A stretch of 64,000 nucleotides of DNA. Source: Sphingomonas sp. SUN019 (GTDB lineage: Bacteria; Pseudomonadota; Alphaproteobacteria; Sphingomonadales; Sphingomonadaceae). Both the position numbers and the translations under genes were made by a program. The stretch spans positions 2,881,501 through 2,945,500 of the forward strand of contig NZ_CP096971.1 in the NCBI RefSeq assembly GCF_024758705.1, in the 5' to 3' direction. Positions 28,556 to 36,908 of the stretch are shown here, one piece after another. Each line of letters starts with the position of its first letter. Position 1 is the stretch's first letter. The notes below the pieces were generated by a model. The model had not been told where the DNA came from. It searched no databases and was given only the letters and a program-made list of their open reading frames with translations.

Positions 28556-30607
28556 ATGACCGATACCGCCACCCTGTCCACGGTACACGAGGACGGCTCG
28601 CCCGAACGCCTGGCGATCGACACGATCCGCACGCTGTCGATGGACGCGGTGCAAAAGGCGAATTCGGGGCACCCCGGCACACCGATGGCGCTGGCCCCGG
28701 TCGGCTGGACGCTCTGGTCGAAGTTCCTGCGCTACGACCCCGCGCACGCCGACTGGCCCAACCGCGACCGCTTCGTGCTGTCGGTCGGCCACGCGTCGAT
28801 GCTGCTCTATTCGCTCCTCCACCTCGCCGGCGTAAAGCAAAAGGACGGCGCGGAGGCGGTCAGCCTGGAGGATATCCGGCAGTTCCGCCAGCTGAGTTCC
28901 AAGACCCCCGGCCATCCCGAATATCGCCACACCACCGGCGTGGAGACGACCACCGGCCCGCTCGGGCAGGGCTGCGGCAATGCGGTCGGCATGGCGATCG
29001 CCGAACGTTGGATGGCGGGACGCTATAACAAGCCGGGCTTCGACCTGTTCGACCATGACGTCTATGCGCTGTGCGGCGACGGCGACATGATGGAGGGTGT
29101 CAGCGGCGAAGCGGCGAGCATCGCCGGGCATCTGAAGCTGTCGAACCTGTGCTGGATCTACGATAGCAACCATATCTCGATTGAGGGCGCGACCGACCTC
29201 GCGTTCGACGAGGATGTGGGAAAACGTTTCGAGGCGTACGGCTGGAACGTCATCCACGTCGACGACGCGAACGACGTGGCCGCGCTGACCGCCGCATTCG
29301 AGACGTTCAAGGCGACGAACGACCGCCCGACCTTCATCGTCGTCCATTCGGTGATCGGCTGGGGCAGCCCCCGCGCGGGCAGCGAGAAGGCGCATGGCGA
29401 GCCACTGGGCGCGGAGAATATCGTCAAGACCAAGGAAGCCTACGGCTGGCCGGTCGACAAGGATTTCTACGTGCCCGACGGCGTGCAGGCCGGGTTCGAG
29501 AAGTCGATCTCGGACCGCGGCGCGCCGCTGCGTCAGGCGTGGGACGAACTGCGTGAGAAATACCGGACCGAGCACGCCGATCTCGCCAGGGAACTCGACG
29601 CGCTGATGGGCGGAACGTTGCCCGATGGCTGGGACGCGGACATTCCGGTGTTCGAGGCCGATGCGAAGGGCGTCGCCAGCCGCGACGCGGGCGGCAAGGT
29701 GCTGAACGCAATCGCGAAGCGCGTGCCGTGGCTGCTCGGCGGTTCGGCCGATCTCGCGCCGTCGACCAAGACTGACATCAAGGGCGCGGCGTCGTTCGAG
29801 GCGGACAATTACGGCGGCGCGAACTTCCATTTCGGCGTGCGCGAACATGGCATGGGTGCGGTCGTGAACGGCATGGCGCTGTCAGGGCTGCGCGCTTACG
29901 GCTCCACGTTCCTGGTGTTCCTTGATTACATGCGCGCGCCGGTTCGGCTGTCGGCGCTGATGGAAATCGGATCGGTGTGGGTTTACACGCACGATTCGAT
30001 CGGCGTCGGCGAAGACGGCCCGACGCACCAGCCGATCGAGCATCTGGCCACGATGCGCGCGATTCCGGGGCTCGACACGATCCGCCCGTCCGACGCGAAC
30101 GAAGTCGCCGCCGCATGGCGCGCGACGATGGAGGACGGCAAGCATCCGACCGCTTTGGTCCTGTCGCGGCAGGCGCTGCCGACGCTGGACCGGACGAAAT
30201 ATGCCAGCGCCGACGGTTTGGCGAAGGGCGGCTACGTGCTGGCCAGCGCCGAAAACCCGCAAGTGATCCTGATCGCGACCGGCAGCGAAGTGTCGCTGGC
30301 GGTGGAGGCGTATGAAAAGCTGACCGCAGACGGCGTCGCTGCACGGGTGGTGTCGATGCCGAGTTGGTATCGCTACGAACTGCAATCCGACGCGTACAAG
30401 GAAAGCGTGCTGCCGAAGGGCGTCAGCGCGCGCGTCGCGATCGAGATGGCGGGGGAGATCGGCTGGGACCGTTATGTCGGGCTGTCGGGCGAGACGATCA
30501 CCATGTCGACCTTCGGCGCATCGGCCCCGATCGCCAAGCTGCAGGACAAGTACGGCTTTACGGTGGAGAACATCGTGAAGGTGGCGAAGCAGGTGATGGG
30601 TTCGTAG
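28556..30607 (+). CDS. tkt: Transketolase
   Basis: 683 aa. Thiamine-diphosphate motif GDGDMMEGVSGEAASIAGH with later N (residues about 165-200), substrate His in NSGHPGTPMALAP, GVREHGMGA and VGEDGPTHQPIEHLA. It moves two-carbon ketol units between sugar phosphates. The ATG at 28556 has a GAGGA ribosome site and starts MTDTATLSTV; upstream in-frame starts (for example 28535) would add non-conserved residues. It shares the operon with rpiA and, past a palindromic repeat, tal. Confidence 0.97.
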   Translation: MTDTATLSTVHEDGSPERLAIDTIRTLSMDAVQKANSGHPGTPMALAPVGWTLWSKFLRYDPAHADWPNRDRFVLSVGHASMLLYSLLHLAGVKQKDGAEAVSLEDIRQFRQLSSKTPGHPEYRHTTGVETTTGPLGQGCGNAVGMAIAERWMAGRYNKPGFDLFDHDVYALCGDGDMMEGVSGEAASIAGHLKLSNLCWIYDSNHISIEGATDLAFDEDVGKRFEAYGWNVIHVDDANDVAALTAAFETFKATNDRPTFIVVHSVIGWGSPRAGSEKAHGEPLGAENIVKTKEAYGWPVDKDFYVPDGVQAGFEKSISDRGAPLRQAWDELREKYRTEHADLARELDALMGGTLPDGWDADIPVFEADAKGVASRDAGGKVLNAIAKRVPWLLGGSADLAPSTKTDIKGAASFEADNYGGANFHFGVREHGMGAVVNGMALSGLRAYGSTFLVFLDYMRAPVRLSALMEIGSVWVYTHDSIGVGEDGPTHQPIEHLATMRAIPGLDTIRPSDANEVAAAWRATMEDGKHPTALVLSRQALPTLDRTKYASADGLAKGGYVLASAENPQVILIATGSEVSLAVEAYEKLTADGVAARVVSMPSWYRYELQSDAYKESVLPKGVSARVAIEMAGEIGWDRYVGLSGETITMSTFGASAPIAKLQDKYGFTVENIVKVAKQVMGS

Positions 30608-30684
30608 AAGACCAGAAGGCCCGCATCGGTTTGTCGGGTGACGGATTACCCCCACCCACGCATTGAGCGGCGGGTTACCCCACC

Positions 30685-30793
30685 CCGCTCATCCTGAGGA
30701 GCCATTGAGCTTGTCGAAATGGCGTCTCGAAGGACACGGGCCGTCCTTCGAGACGGGGCTTCGACAGGCTCAGCCCCTCCTCAGGATGAGCGG
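30685..30793. repeat. Extragenic palindrome, family C copy 1 (between tkt and tal)
   Basis: 109-bp inverted repeat: outer arms CCGCTCATCCTGAGGAG and its complement, inner arms GTCTCGAAGGAC / GTCCTTCGAGAC. The same element is found in opposite orientation at 31962-32070. It sits in the intercistronic space of two pentose-phosphate genes. Confidence 0.92.
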
Positions 30794-30828
30794 AGTGAGG
30801 GGTACGGACGAATTTTGGAGTGAACGTG

Positions 30829-31935
30829 ATGACTACCCTCAACCAACTCGAAGACCTCGGCCAGGCCGTGTGGCTCGATTTCGTCGACCGCAAATTCCTC
30901 GCGGACGGCGGCCTCAAGAAACTTGTCGACGAAGACGGCCTCACCGGCGTGACCTCCAACCCGTCGATCTTCGAAAAGGCGATGGGGCAGGGTACCGCCT
31001 ATGATGACAGCCTCGCCGCGTTCGACCGCGCGCACCCGGAAGCCGCGACGATCGCGCGATACGAACATCTCGCGATCGAGGATATCAAGGCGGCGTGCGA
31101 CATCCTCCGCCCGGTGTACGACCGGCTGAACGCGAAGGATGGTTACGTCAGCCTTGAGGTGTCGCCCTATATCTCCGACGACACCGACGAGACGATCGCC
31201 GAGGCGAGCAGACTGTGGGGGCGGGTCGACAAGCCCAATCTGATGATCAAGATTCCGGGCACGCGCGCAGGCGTACCGGCGATCGCCGCGTCGATCGCGA
31301 ACGGGATCAACGTCAACGTGACGCTCCTGTTCTCGATCGAAGCATATAAGGCGGTCGCGCTGGCCCATGCCGCGGGTCTGGAAAAGCGCGTTGCCGAAGG
31401 GCAGCCGATCGACCGTATCGCCAGCGTCGCCAGCTTCTTCGTCAGCCGGATCGACAGCGCGATCGACAAGAAGATCGACGAACTGGGGTCGGACGACGCG
31501 AAAGCGGTGCGCGGCAAGGTCGCCATCGCCAACGCGAAACTGGCGTATCAATGGTATCTCGACTTCATCGAAAGCGACCGCTGGAAGGCGCTGGCCGCGA
31601 AGGGCGCGATGCCGCAGCGGTTGCTGTGGGCGTCGACCGGCACGAAGGACAAGGCCTATCCCGACACGCTCTACATCGACACGCTGATCGGTGCCGACAC
31701 GGTCAACACCATGCCGCCTGCAACGATGGACGCGTTCCGCGACCACGGCGTGGCGGCGGAAACGCTGACCGCGGATGTGGATGACGCGCGTCATGTTCTG
31801 GCCGAGGCGGAGCGGCTGGGGCTCGATCTGGGCGGGACCACCGATCGGTTGGTGGAGGAAGGCGTGGCGTCGTTCGTGAAGTCGTTCGACACCCTGCTGG
31901 CCGCGATCGCGCACAAGCAACCCGCGGCTGCTTGA
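30829..31935 (+). CDS. tal: Transaldolase
   Basis: 368 aa, the long TalB-related form typical of alphaproteobacteria. Motifs: VTSNPSIFEKAMG near the N-terminus, DGYVSLEVSPYISDD, and KIPGTRAG with the Schiff-base lysine. It transfers a three-carbon dihydroxyacetone unit from sedoheptulose 7-phosphate to glyceraldehyde 3-phosphate. The ATG at 30829 was preferred over a GTG nine bases earlier because a GGAG site is 8 bases upstream. Between two family C palindromes. Confidence 0.96.
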   Translation: MTTLNQLEDLGQAVWLDFVDRKFLADGGLKKLVDEDGLTGVTSNPSIFEKAMGQGTAYDDSLAAFDRAHPEAATIARYEHLAIEDIKAACDILRPVYDRLNAKDGYVSLEVSPYISDDTDETIAEASRLWGRVDKPNLMIKIPGTRAGVPAIAASIANGINVNVTLLFSIEAYKAVALAHAAGLEKRVAEGQPIDRIASVASFFVSRIDSAIDKKIDELGSDDAKAVRGKVAIANAKLAYQWYLDFIESDRWKALAAKGAMPQRLLWASTGTKDKAYPDTLYIDTLIGADTVNTMPPATMDAFRDHGVAAETLTADVDDARHVLAEAERLGLDLGGTTDRLVEEGVASFVKSFDTLLAAIAHKQPAAA

Positions 31936-31961
31936 ACCGTTCTGCACTCGAATCCTCACAC

Positions 31962-32070
31962 CCGCTCATCCTCAGGAGGGGCTGAGCTTGTCGAAGCCCC
32001 GTCTCGAAGGACGGTCCACGCCCTTCGAGACGCCATTTCGACAAGCTCAATGGCTCCTCAGGATGAGCGG
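31962..32070. repeat. Extragenic palindrome, family C copy 2 (between tal and gnd)
   Basis: 109-bp inverted copy of the element at 30685-30793: CCGCTCATCCTCAGGAG outer arm, inner GTCTCGAAGGAC arm. It lies 26 bases after tal and 30 bases before gnd, so both junctions of the tkt-tal-gnd run carry the same element in opposite orientation. Confidence 0.92.
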
Positions 32071-32099
32071 AGTTGGGGTCGGCCTCACGGAGATACAGC

Positions 32100-33086
32100 A
32101 TGAAGATCGGCATCGTCGGCCTCGGCCGGATGGGCGGCAATATCGCGCGGCGGTTGATGCGTCGGGGCCATGAGGTCGTCGTGTGGGACCGCAACGCGCC
32201 CGCGGTCGAGGCGCTGGGCGGTGAGGGCGCGATCACCGCGGATTCGCTCGATGACATGCGCGGCAAGCTGGGTACGCCCGCGATCTGGTGGATCATGCTG
32301 CCCGCGGGCGATCCGACCGAACAGACGATCCAGACTATCTGCAAGGCCTCGCCCGCGGGCACGATCATCATCGATGGCGGCAACAGTTTTTGGAAGGACG
32401 ATATCCGCCGCGCGAAGGAACTGGCCGACCACGGGCATCACTATGTCGACGTCGGCACGTCGGGCGGCGTGTGGGGTCTGGAACGCGGTTACTGCATGAT
32501 GATCGGCGGCGACAAGGAAACGGTCGACCTGCTCGATCCGATCTTCGACACGCTCGCGCCCGGCGTCGGCACGATCCCGCGCACCCCCGGTCGCGACGAG
32601 CATGACGGCGAAGATCCGCGCGCGGAAAAGGGCTATATCCACGCCGGTCCCGCAGGCGCGGGGCATTTCGTGAAGATGGTCCACAACGGCATCGAATACG
32701 GCCTGATGCAGGCCTATGCCGAGGGGTTCGACGTGCTCTACGGCCGCGGTGCGCCGGGGCTGCCCGACGATCAACGCTTCGATTTCAACCTGACCGACGT
32801 GGCCGAAGTCTGGCGGCGCGGCAGCGTGATCTCGTCTTGGCTGCTCGATCTGACCGCGATCGCGCTGGCCAAGGACCAGAAGCTCGAACAATTCTCCGGC
32901 CATGTCGCGGATTCGGGTGAGGGCCGCTGGACGATCGACGCCGCGATGGAACAGGCGACGCCGGTCAACGTGCTGACCACCGCGCTGTTCGCGCGCTATC
33001 GCAGCCGGATCGACGATATGTTCGGGGACAAATTGCTGTCGGCGATGCGCTACGGCTTCGGCGGTCACGTCGAGATTCCGCAATGA
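32100..33086 (+). CDS. gnd: 6-phosphogluconate dehydrogenase, short form (GndA/YqeC type)
   Basis: 328 aa, the short decarboxylating form rather than the about 470-aa NADP enzyme. NAD(P) fold [14 protein letters not shown] (residues 7-20), [31 protein letters not shown] and the catalytic [14 protein letters not shown]. Short-form enzymes often use NAD, but the cofactor is not settled by sequence alone. It oxidises 6-phosphogluconate to ribulose 5-phosphate and CO2. The stop overlaps the first HAD gene by ATGA. Confidence 0.93.
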   Translation: MKIGIVGLGRMGGNIARRLMRRGHEVVVWDRNAPAVEALGGEGAITADSLDDMRGKLGTPAIWWIMLPAGDPTEQTIQTICKASPAGTIIIDGGNSFWKDDIRRAKELADHGHHYVDVGTSGGVWGLERGYCMMIGGDKETVDLLDPIFDTLAPGVGTIPRTPGRDEHDGEDPRAEKGYIHAGPAGAGHFVKMVHNGIEYGLMQAYAEGFDVLYGRGAPGLPDDQRFDFNLTDVAEVWRRGSVISSWLLDLTAIALAKDQKLEQFSGHVADSGEGRWTIDAAMEQATPVNVLTTALFARYRSRIDDMFGDKLLSAMRYGFGGHVEIPQ

Positions 33087-33889
33087 GTATAGCCTTGGTG
33101 GTGAGCGACGTCGACGGGACGCTCGTCGACAAGCAGAAAAAGGTGACCCCCGCGACGATCGCCGCGGTCGAACGGCTGCGCGCGGCGGGCATCGCGTTCA
33201 CGATCATCAGCGCGCGGCCGATGTCGGGGATGCTGCCGATCGCCGAGGCGCTGGCGCTCGACGGCGACATGGCGGCGTTCAACGGCGGCATCGTATTCCG
33301 CCGCGACGGCAGCGTGTCCAGGCACCTGACGATCACGCCCGAGGTCGCACGCGGGATCGTCGCGCTCACCAAGGATGCGCCGGTCGAGACGTGGGTGTTC
33401 GCGGACGATCGTTGGTACGCGACCGACCCCAACGGTCCGCACACCGCGAGCGAGCGGATCGCGGCCAATCAGGAACCGGTCGCGGTGACCGACCTCGATC
33501 CGCTGCTCGATCGCGCGGACAAGATCACCTTCGTCAGCGATGACGAGAGACAACTTCGGCAGCTTGCCGAACGCGTCGGTGTGCAATTCCGCGACCTAGC
33601 GACCATCATGCAGTCGCAGACCTATTACCTCGACGTCACCGCGCTGGGTGCTGACAAAGGCGCGGGTCTCGGCGCGCTCTCGGATGCGTTCTGTGTGCAC
33701 TTCGCCAACATCGCCGCGATCGGCGACCAGGCCAACGACTTGCCCATGCTGAAGCTTGCGGGCCGGTCGATCGCGATGGGCAATGCGCCCGATGCGGTGA
33801 AGGCGGTCGCGCACGACGTGACCCGCGGCAATGACGAAGACGGTGTCGCGCACGCCATCGACACCCTTATCCTGAGCGGAGTTTCGTAG
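33083..33889 (+). CDS. Cof-type HAD-IIB family phosphatase
   Basis: 268 aa. HAD motif [16 protein letters not shown] (Asp9/Asp11), motif II TIISARP, motif III Lys and motif [12 protein letters not shown]. Cof-like enzymes dephosphorylate sugar phosphates or related small molecules in the cytoplasm; substrates overlap. Being ATGA-coupled to gnd suggests a role in removing an unwanted sugar phosphate made by this pathway. The second HAD gene begins directly after its stop. Confidence 0.92.
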   Translation: MSIALVVSDVDGTLVDKQKKVTPATIAAVERLRAAGIAFTIISARPMSGMLPIAEALALDGDMAAFNGGIVFRRDGSVSRHLTITPEVARGIVALTKDAPVETWVFADDRWYATDPNGPHTASERIAANQEPVAVTDLDPLLDRADKITFVSDDERQLRQLAERVGVQFRDLATIMQSQTYYLDVTALGADKGAGLGALSDAFCVHFANIAAIGDQANDLPMLKLAGRSIAMGNAPDAVKAVAHDVTRGNDEDGVAHAIDTLILSGVS

Positions 33890-34636
33890 ATGAAAGAGTT
33901 AGTTGCGTTCGATCTCGACGGAACGCTGGCCGAGAGCAAGCAGGCGATCAAGGACGATATGGCGGAGGCGCTGGCCGACCTGCTGGGCGTGGTGAACGTC
34001 GCGGTGATCTCGGGCGGGGACTGGCCGCAGTTCGACAAGCAGGTCGCCAGCCGCCTGCCGGCGCGCGCCGACTTCACGAAACTGTGGCTGATGCCGACGA
34101 CGGGGACGAAACTGTACACGCACAAGGACGGCCAATGGTCGCCGGTCTATGCCGAATTGTTCAGCGACGAAGAACGCGCGAAGATCATCTCCGCGTTCAA
34201 CGAGAGTCTCGATGCGACCGGTTTTCAGCCCGAACAGACCTGGGGCGAACGGATCGAGGACCGCGGCAGCCAGATCACCTTCTCCGCGCTCGGCCAGCAG
34301 GCCCCGATCGATGCGAAGGAGCATTGGGATCCCGATTTCGCCAAGCGCAAGGTAATCCAGGCCGACCTGCGGGGGCGCCTGCCGGGCCTGTCGATCAACA
34401 TGGGCGGCGCGACCTCGATCGACATCACGCGCGAGGGCGTGGACAAGGCGTATGGCCTGAAGAAACTGCGCGACGCCAGCGGGATCGCGCTGGACGCGAT
34501 GATGTTTGTCGGCGACGCGATCTTCCCCGGCGGCAACGATTATCCGGCGAAGGAGCTGGGGCTCGACACGGTCCGCGTGCGCGATCCGGGCGACACGCTG
34601 GCGGTGATCGCGACGGTGGTGGCGTGCGGGAAGTGA
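33890..34636 (+). CDS. HAD-IIB hydrolase, phosphomannomutase-like
   Basis: 248 aa. HAD motif I VAFDLDGTLAESKQAI (Asp8/Asp10), motif II VISGGDW and motif IV GDAIFPGGNDYPA. The cap region resembles eukaryote-type phosphomannomutases (PMM; compare INMGGATSIDITREGVDKAYGL, split here for length). It may be a mutase or a sugar phosphatase; only an assay would decide. It ends the pentose-phosphate operon and is followed by a family B palindrome. Confidence 0.85.
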   Translation: MKELVAFDLDGTLAESKQAIKDDMAEALADLLGVVNVAVISGGDWPQFDKQVASRLPARADFTKLWLMPTTGTKLYTHKDGQWSPVYAELFSDEERAKIISAFNESLDATGFQPEQTWGERIEDRGSQITFSALGQQAPIDAKEHWDPDFAKRKVIQADLRGRLPGLSINMGGATSIDITREGVDKAYGLKKLRDASGIALDAMMFVGDAIFPGGNDYPAKELGLDTVRVRDPGDTLAVIATVVACGK

Positions 34637-34642
34637 CCTTCC

Positions 34643-34756
34643 AATCCTCCCCTGCAAGGGGAGGTGGCAGGCGAAGCCTGACGGAGGGGTGTCTGCCTAT
34701 CGAGAGGTCGACACCCCTCCGGCGCTACGCGCCACCTCCCCTTGCAGGGGAGGATT
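34643..34756. repeat. Extragenic palindrome, family B copy 1
   Basis: 114-bp inverted repeat with arms AATCCTCCCCTGCAAGG and its complement, inner GACACCCCTCCGGCG against CGGAGGGGTGTC. Copies lie at 42407-42525, 47286-47401 and 53493-53606. This one sits between convergent genes (the HAD gene and the IMPase-family gene), where it could end both transcripts. Confidence 0.92.
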
Positions 34757-34757
34757 T

Positions 34758-35537
34758 TTAAGCCGCCAAGATCACCTTCGCGCGGTCGCTGAGGCGTTCG
34801 ACCGCGGCGGCGTGGATGCCGGGGGTGCTGGCCAGCACGCCGAAGGCGCGGGGGTCGGGTTTGTTGAACCTAAGCGGTGCGCCGAGAGCGTCACTTACCG
34901 CCGCACCCGCCTCCGCAGCGATCAGGACGGCGGCGGCGATGTCCCATTCGTTGCCCCAGCGAAGCGTCGCGACGAGGTCGGCGCGGTCGGCGGCGACCAT
35001 CGCGATGCGCAAGGCGATCGAGTTGGGCTTTTCGACCGCGACCAGATCGCGGTCGACTTTGGGCAGACTGTCTGTCGGGACACGTGAACCGGGGAAGTCC
35101 ACGCGGCCGCCGACGTGGATACTCGCGCCGTTCAGCGTCGCGCCGCCACCTGCAGTCGCGCGCCAGATTTCGCCGCGCGCGGGGGCGTCGAGCACACCGA
35201 TCGTCGGGCGGCCATGTTCGACCAGTGCGATCGACACCGCCCAGCCGGGACGGCCGCGGATATAGTCGCGCGTGCCATCGATCGGATCGACCACCCACAC
35301 GCGTTCGCGCGACAGGCGATCGGGCGCGTCGGCGGTTTCCTCCGACAGCCAGCCTGCGTCGGGCAGCAGCGCCGACAGCCGCGCGCGGAGCATCGCGTCG
35401 ACGTCGAGATCGACCTGGCACACCGGGCTGCCGTCGATCTTTTCCGATCGCGCGAAGTCGGTCGCGGAGCGCGCATGCGCCATCGCCGCGGCCTCGCGCG
35501 CGATGGCCGCGACGGCGTCCGCGAGGGCGTCAGCCAC
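34758..35537 (-). CDS. Inositol-monophosphatase-family phosphatase (CysQ/SuhB-like)
   Basis: 259 aa. The fold is shown by LSEETAD (metal Glu), WVVDPIDGTRDYIRG (metal Asp pair) and WGNEWDIAAAVLIAAEAG. The family includes inositol monophosphatase, 3'(2'),5'-bisphosphate nucleotidase CysQ and histidinol-phosphatase HisN; I cannot separate them from sequence alone. HisN would fit with the his genes nearby, but this is only a proximity guess. It overlaps the start region of pmbA by 8 bases. Confidence 0.88.
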   Translation of the reverse strand: MADALADAVAAIAREAAAMAHARSATDFARSEKIDGSPVCQVDLDVDAMLRARLSALLPDAGWLSEETADAPDRLSRERVWVVDPIDGTRDYIRGRPGWAVSIALVEHGRPTIGVLDAPARGEIWRATAGGGATLNGASIHVGGRVDFPGSRVPTDSLPKVDRDLVAVEKPNSIALRIAMVAADRADLVATLRWGNEWDIAAAVLIAAEAGAAVSDALGAPLRFNKPDPRAFGVLASTPGIHAAAVERLSDRAKVILAA

Positions 35538-36876
35538 CCGCCACCGTCATCCCGTCGATGCGGATCGTCGGCACGTTGACGCCGTAACGGAATTCCAGGT
35601 CGTTCGCAGGCGTCAGGTTCGCGAACATCGGCTTCAGATTCCCCGCGATGGTGAATTCGGCGACCGGCGTGGTGACCTCGCCATCCTCGATCAGGAAACC
35701 CGCCGCGCCGCGGCTGTAATCGCCGGTAACGCCGTTGACGCCCATGCCGATCAACTCGGTCACGAACACGCCGTATTTGATGTCCGCGATCAGCGTCGCG
35801 GGCGGAACGCGGCCCGCGGCCATGTACAGGTTGCTGGTCGTGACGCCCGGGGCGCCGCCGACGCCGCGCGCGGCGTGGCCGGTCGGTTCGAGGCCAAGCT
35901 GACGCGCGGCGGCGGATTCGAGCAGCCACATCTCCAGCATGCCGTCATTGATGATCGCGGTCGGCGAAACGGGCAGGCCCTCGCCATCGAACGGGCGCGA
36001 GCGCAAGCCATGCGGGCGGTGCGGATCGTCGTGGATGCTGACGCCCTTCGCGAAGACCTGTGTGCCAAGCGCGTCGAGCAGGAAGCTGGTCTTCCGCGCG
36101 ATGGCCTGGCCCGAGATCGCACCGGTCAGGTGGCCGAGCAGGCTGGCCCCGACGCGCGGATCGAACACGACAGGCATCGGTCCGCTCGGCACCTTCGCGG
36201 GGTTCACACGCGCGACGGCGCGAGTTCCTGCGCGACGGCCGATGTCGTCCGCCGCTTCGAGCCGGTTCAGGTGGCGCGTGGAATGATAAGCGTAGTCGCG
36301 CTGCATCCCGCCGCCCTCGCCCGCGATGACGCTGGCCGACAGGCCGTAGCTGGTGGTGGCGTAGGAGCCAGCGAACCCGTGGCTGGTGGCGAGCGCCCAG
36401 ACGCTGCGCCCTGCGCTTGCGCCGCCGCCTTCGCTGTTGGTGACGCCGGGGACCGCGCGCGCGGCGTCCTCCGCGGCGAGCGCGACCTCGCGCAGGAACG
36501 TCGGCGCAATCTCTCCGCCGTCGTCGAGGTCGAGCAGCGGCGGGGCGCCGTGCATCAGGCGTTCGGCGGGGGCGAGACCGGCCCATTCGTCCTCGGGCGC
36601 TTCGCGCGCCATCGCGACCGCGCGGTCGACGAGTGCGGACAGCGCGTCGTCGGACAGGTCCGAGGTGGAGACGCTGGCGGAACGCTTGCCGACGAAGACG
36701 CGCAGGCCAAGGTCACCGCTTTCGGAGCGGCCGACGTCCTCCAGCTTGCCGAGGCGGATCGAGATTTCGGTCGAGGCGTCGGCGGCGAACACCGCGTCGG
36801 CGGCGTCTGCGCCCGCCTTCTGTGCGCGGGCGACAATGTCCTGGGCGCGATCGCGCGCCTGATCTGGGGTCAGCAT
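35530..36876 (-). CDS. pmbA: TldD/PmbA family metalloprotease subunit
   Basis: 448 aa, cytoplasmic. PmbA (TldE) landmarks: DLGLRVFVGKRSASVSTSD near 70, then VVFDPRVGASLLGHLTGAISG and DYSRGAAGFLIEDGEV toward the C-terminus. TldD-TldE forms a heterodimeric Zn protease that degrades unfolded peptides and matures microcins; TldE lacks the metal ligands itself. tldD is not in the window. The overlap with the IMPase gene suggests one operon. Confidence 0.92.
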   Translation of the reverse strand: MLTPDQARDRAQDIVARAQKAGADAADAVFAADASTEISIRLGKLEDVGRSESGDLGLRVFVGKRSASVSTSDLSDDALSALVDRAVAMAREAPEDEWAGLAPAERLMHGAPPLLDLDDGGEIAPTFLREVALAAEDAARAVPGVTNSEGGGASAGRSVWALATSHGFAGSYATTSYGLSASVIAGEGGGMQRDYAYHSTRHLNRLEAADDIGRRAGTRAVARVNPAKVPSGPMPVVFDPRVGASLLGHLTGAISGQAIARKTSFLLDALGTQVFAKGVSIHDDPHRPHGLRSRPFDGEGLPVSPTAIINDGMLEMWLLESAAARQLGLEPTGHAARGVGGAPGVTTSNLYMAAGRVPPATLIADIKYGVFVTELIGMGVNGVTGDYSRGAAGFLIEDGEVTTPVAEFTIAGNLKPMFANLTPANDLEFRYGVNVPTIRIDGMTVAGG

Positions 36877-36908
36877 AGCGGTGACTTAGGGCGCGGCGTG
36901 GTCGGATG

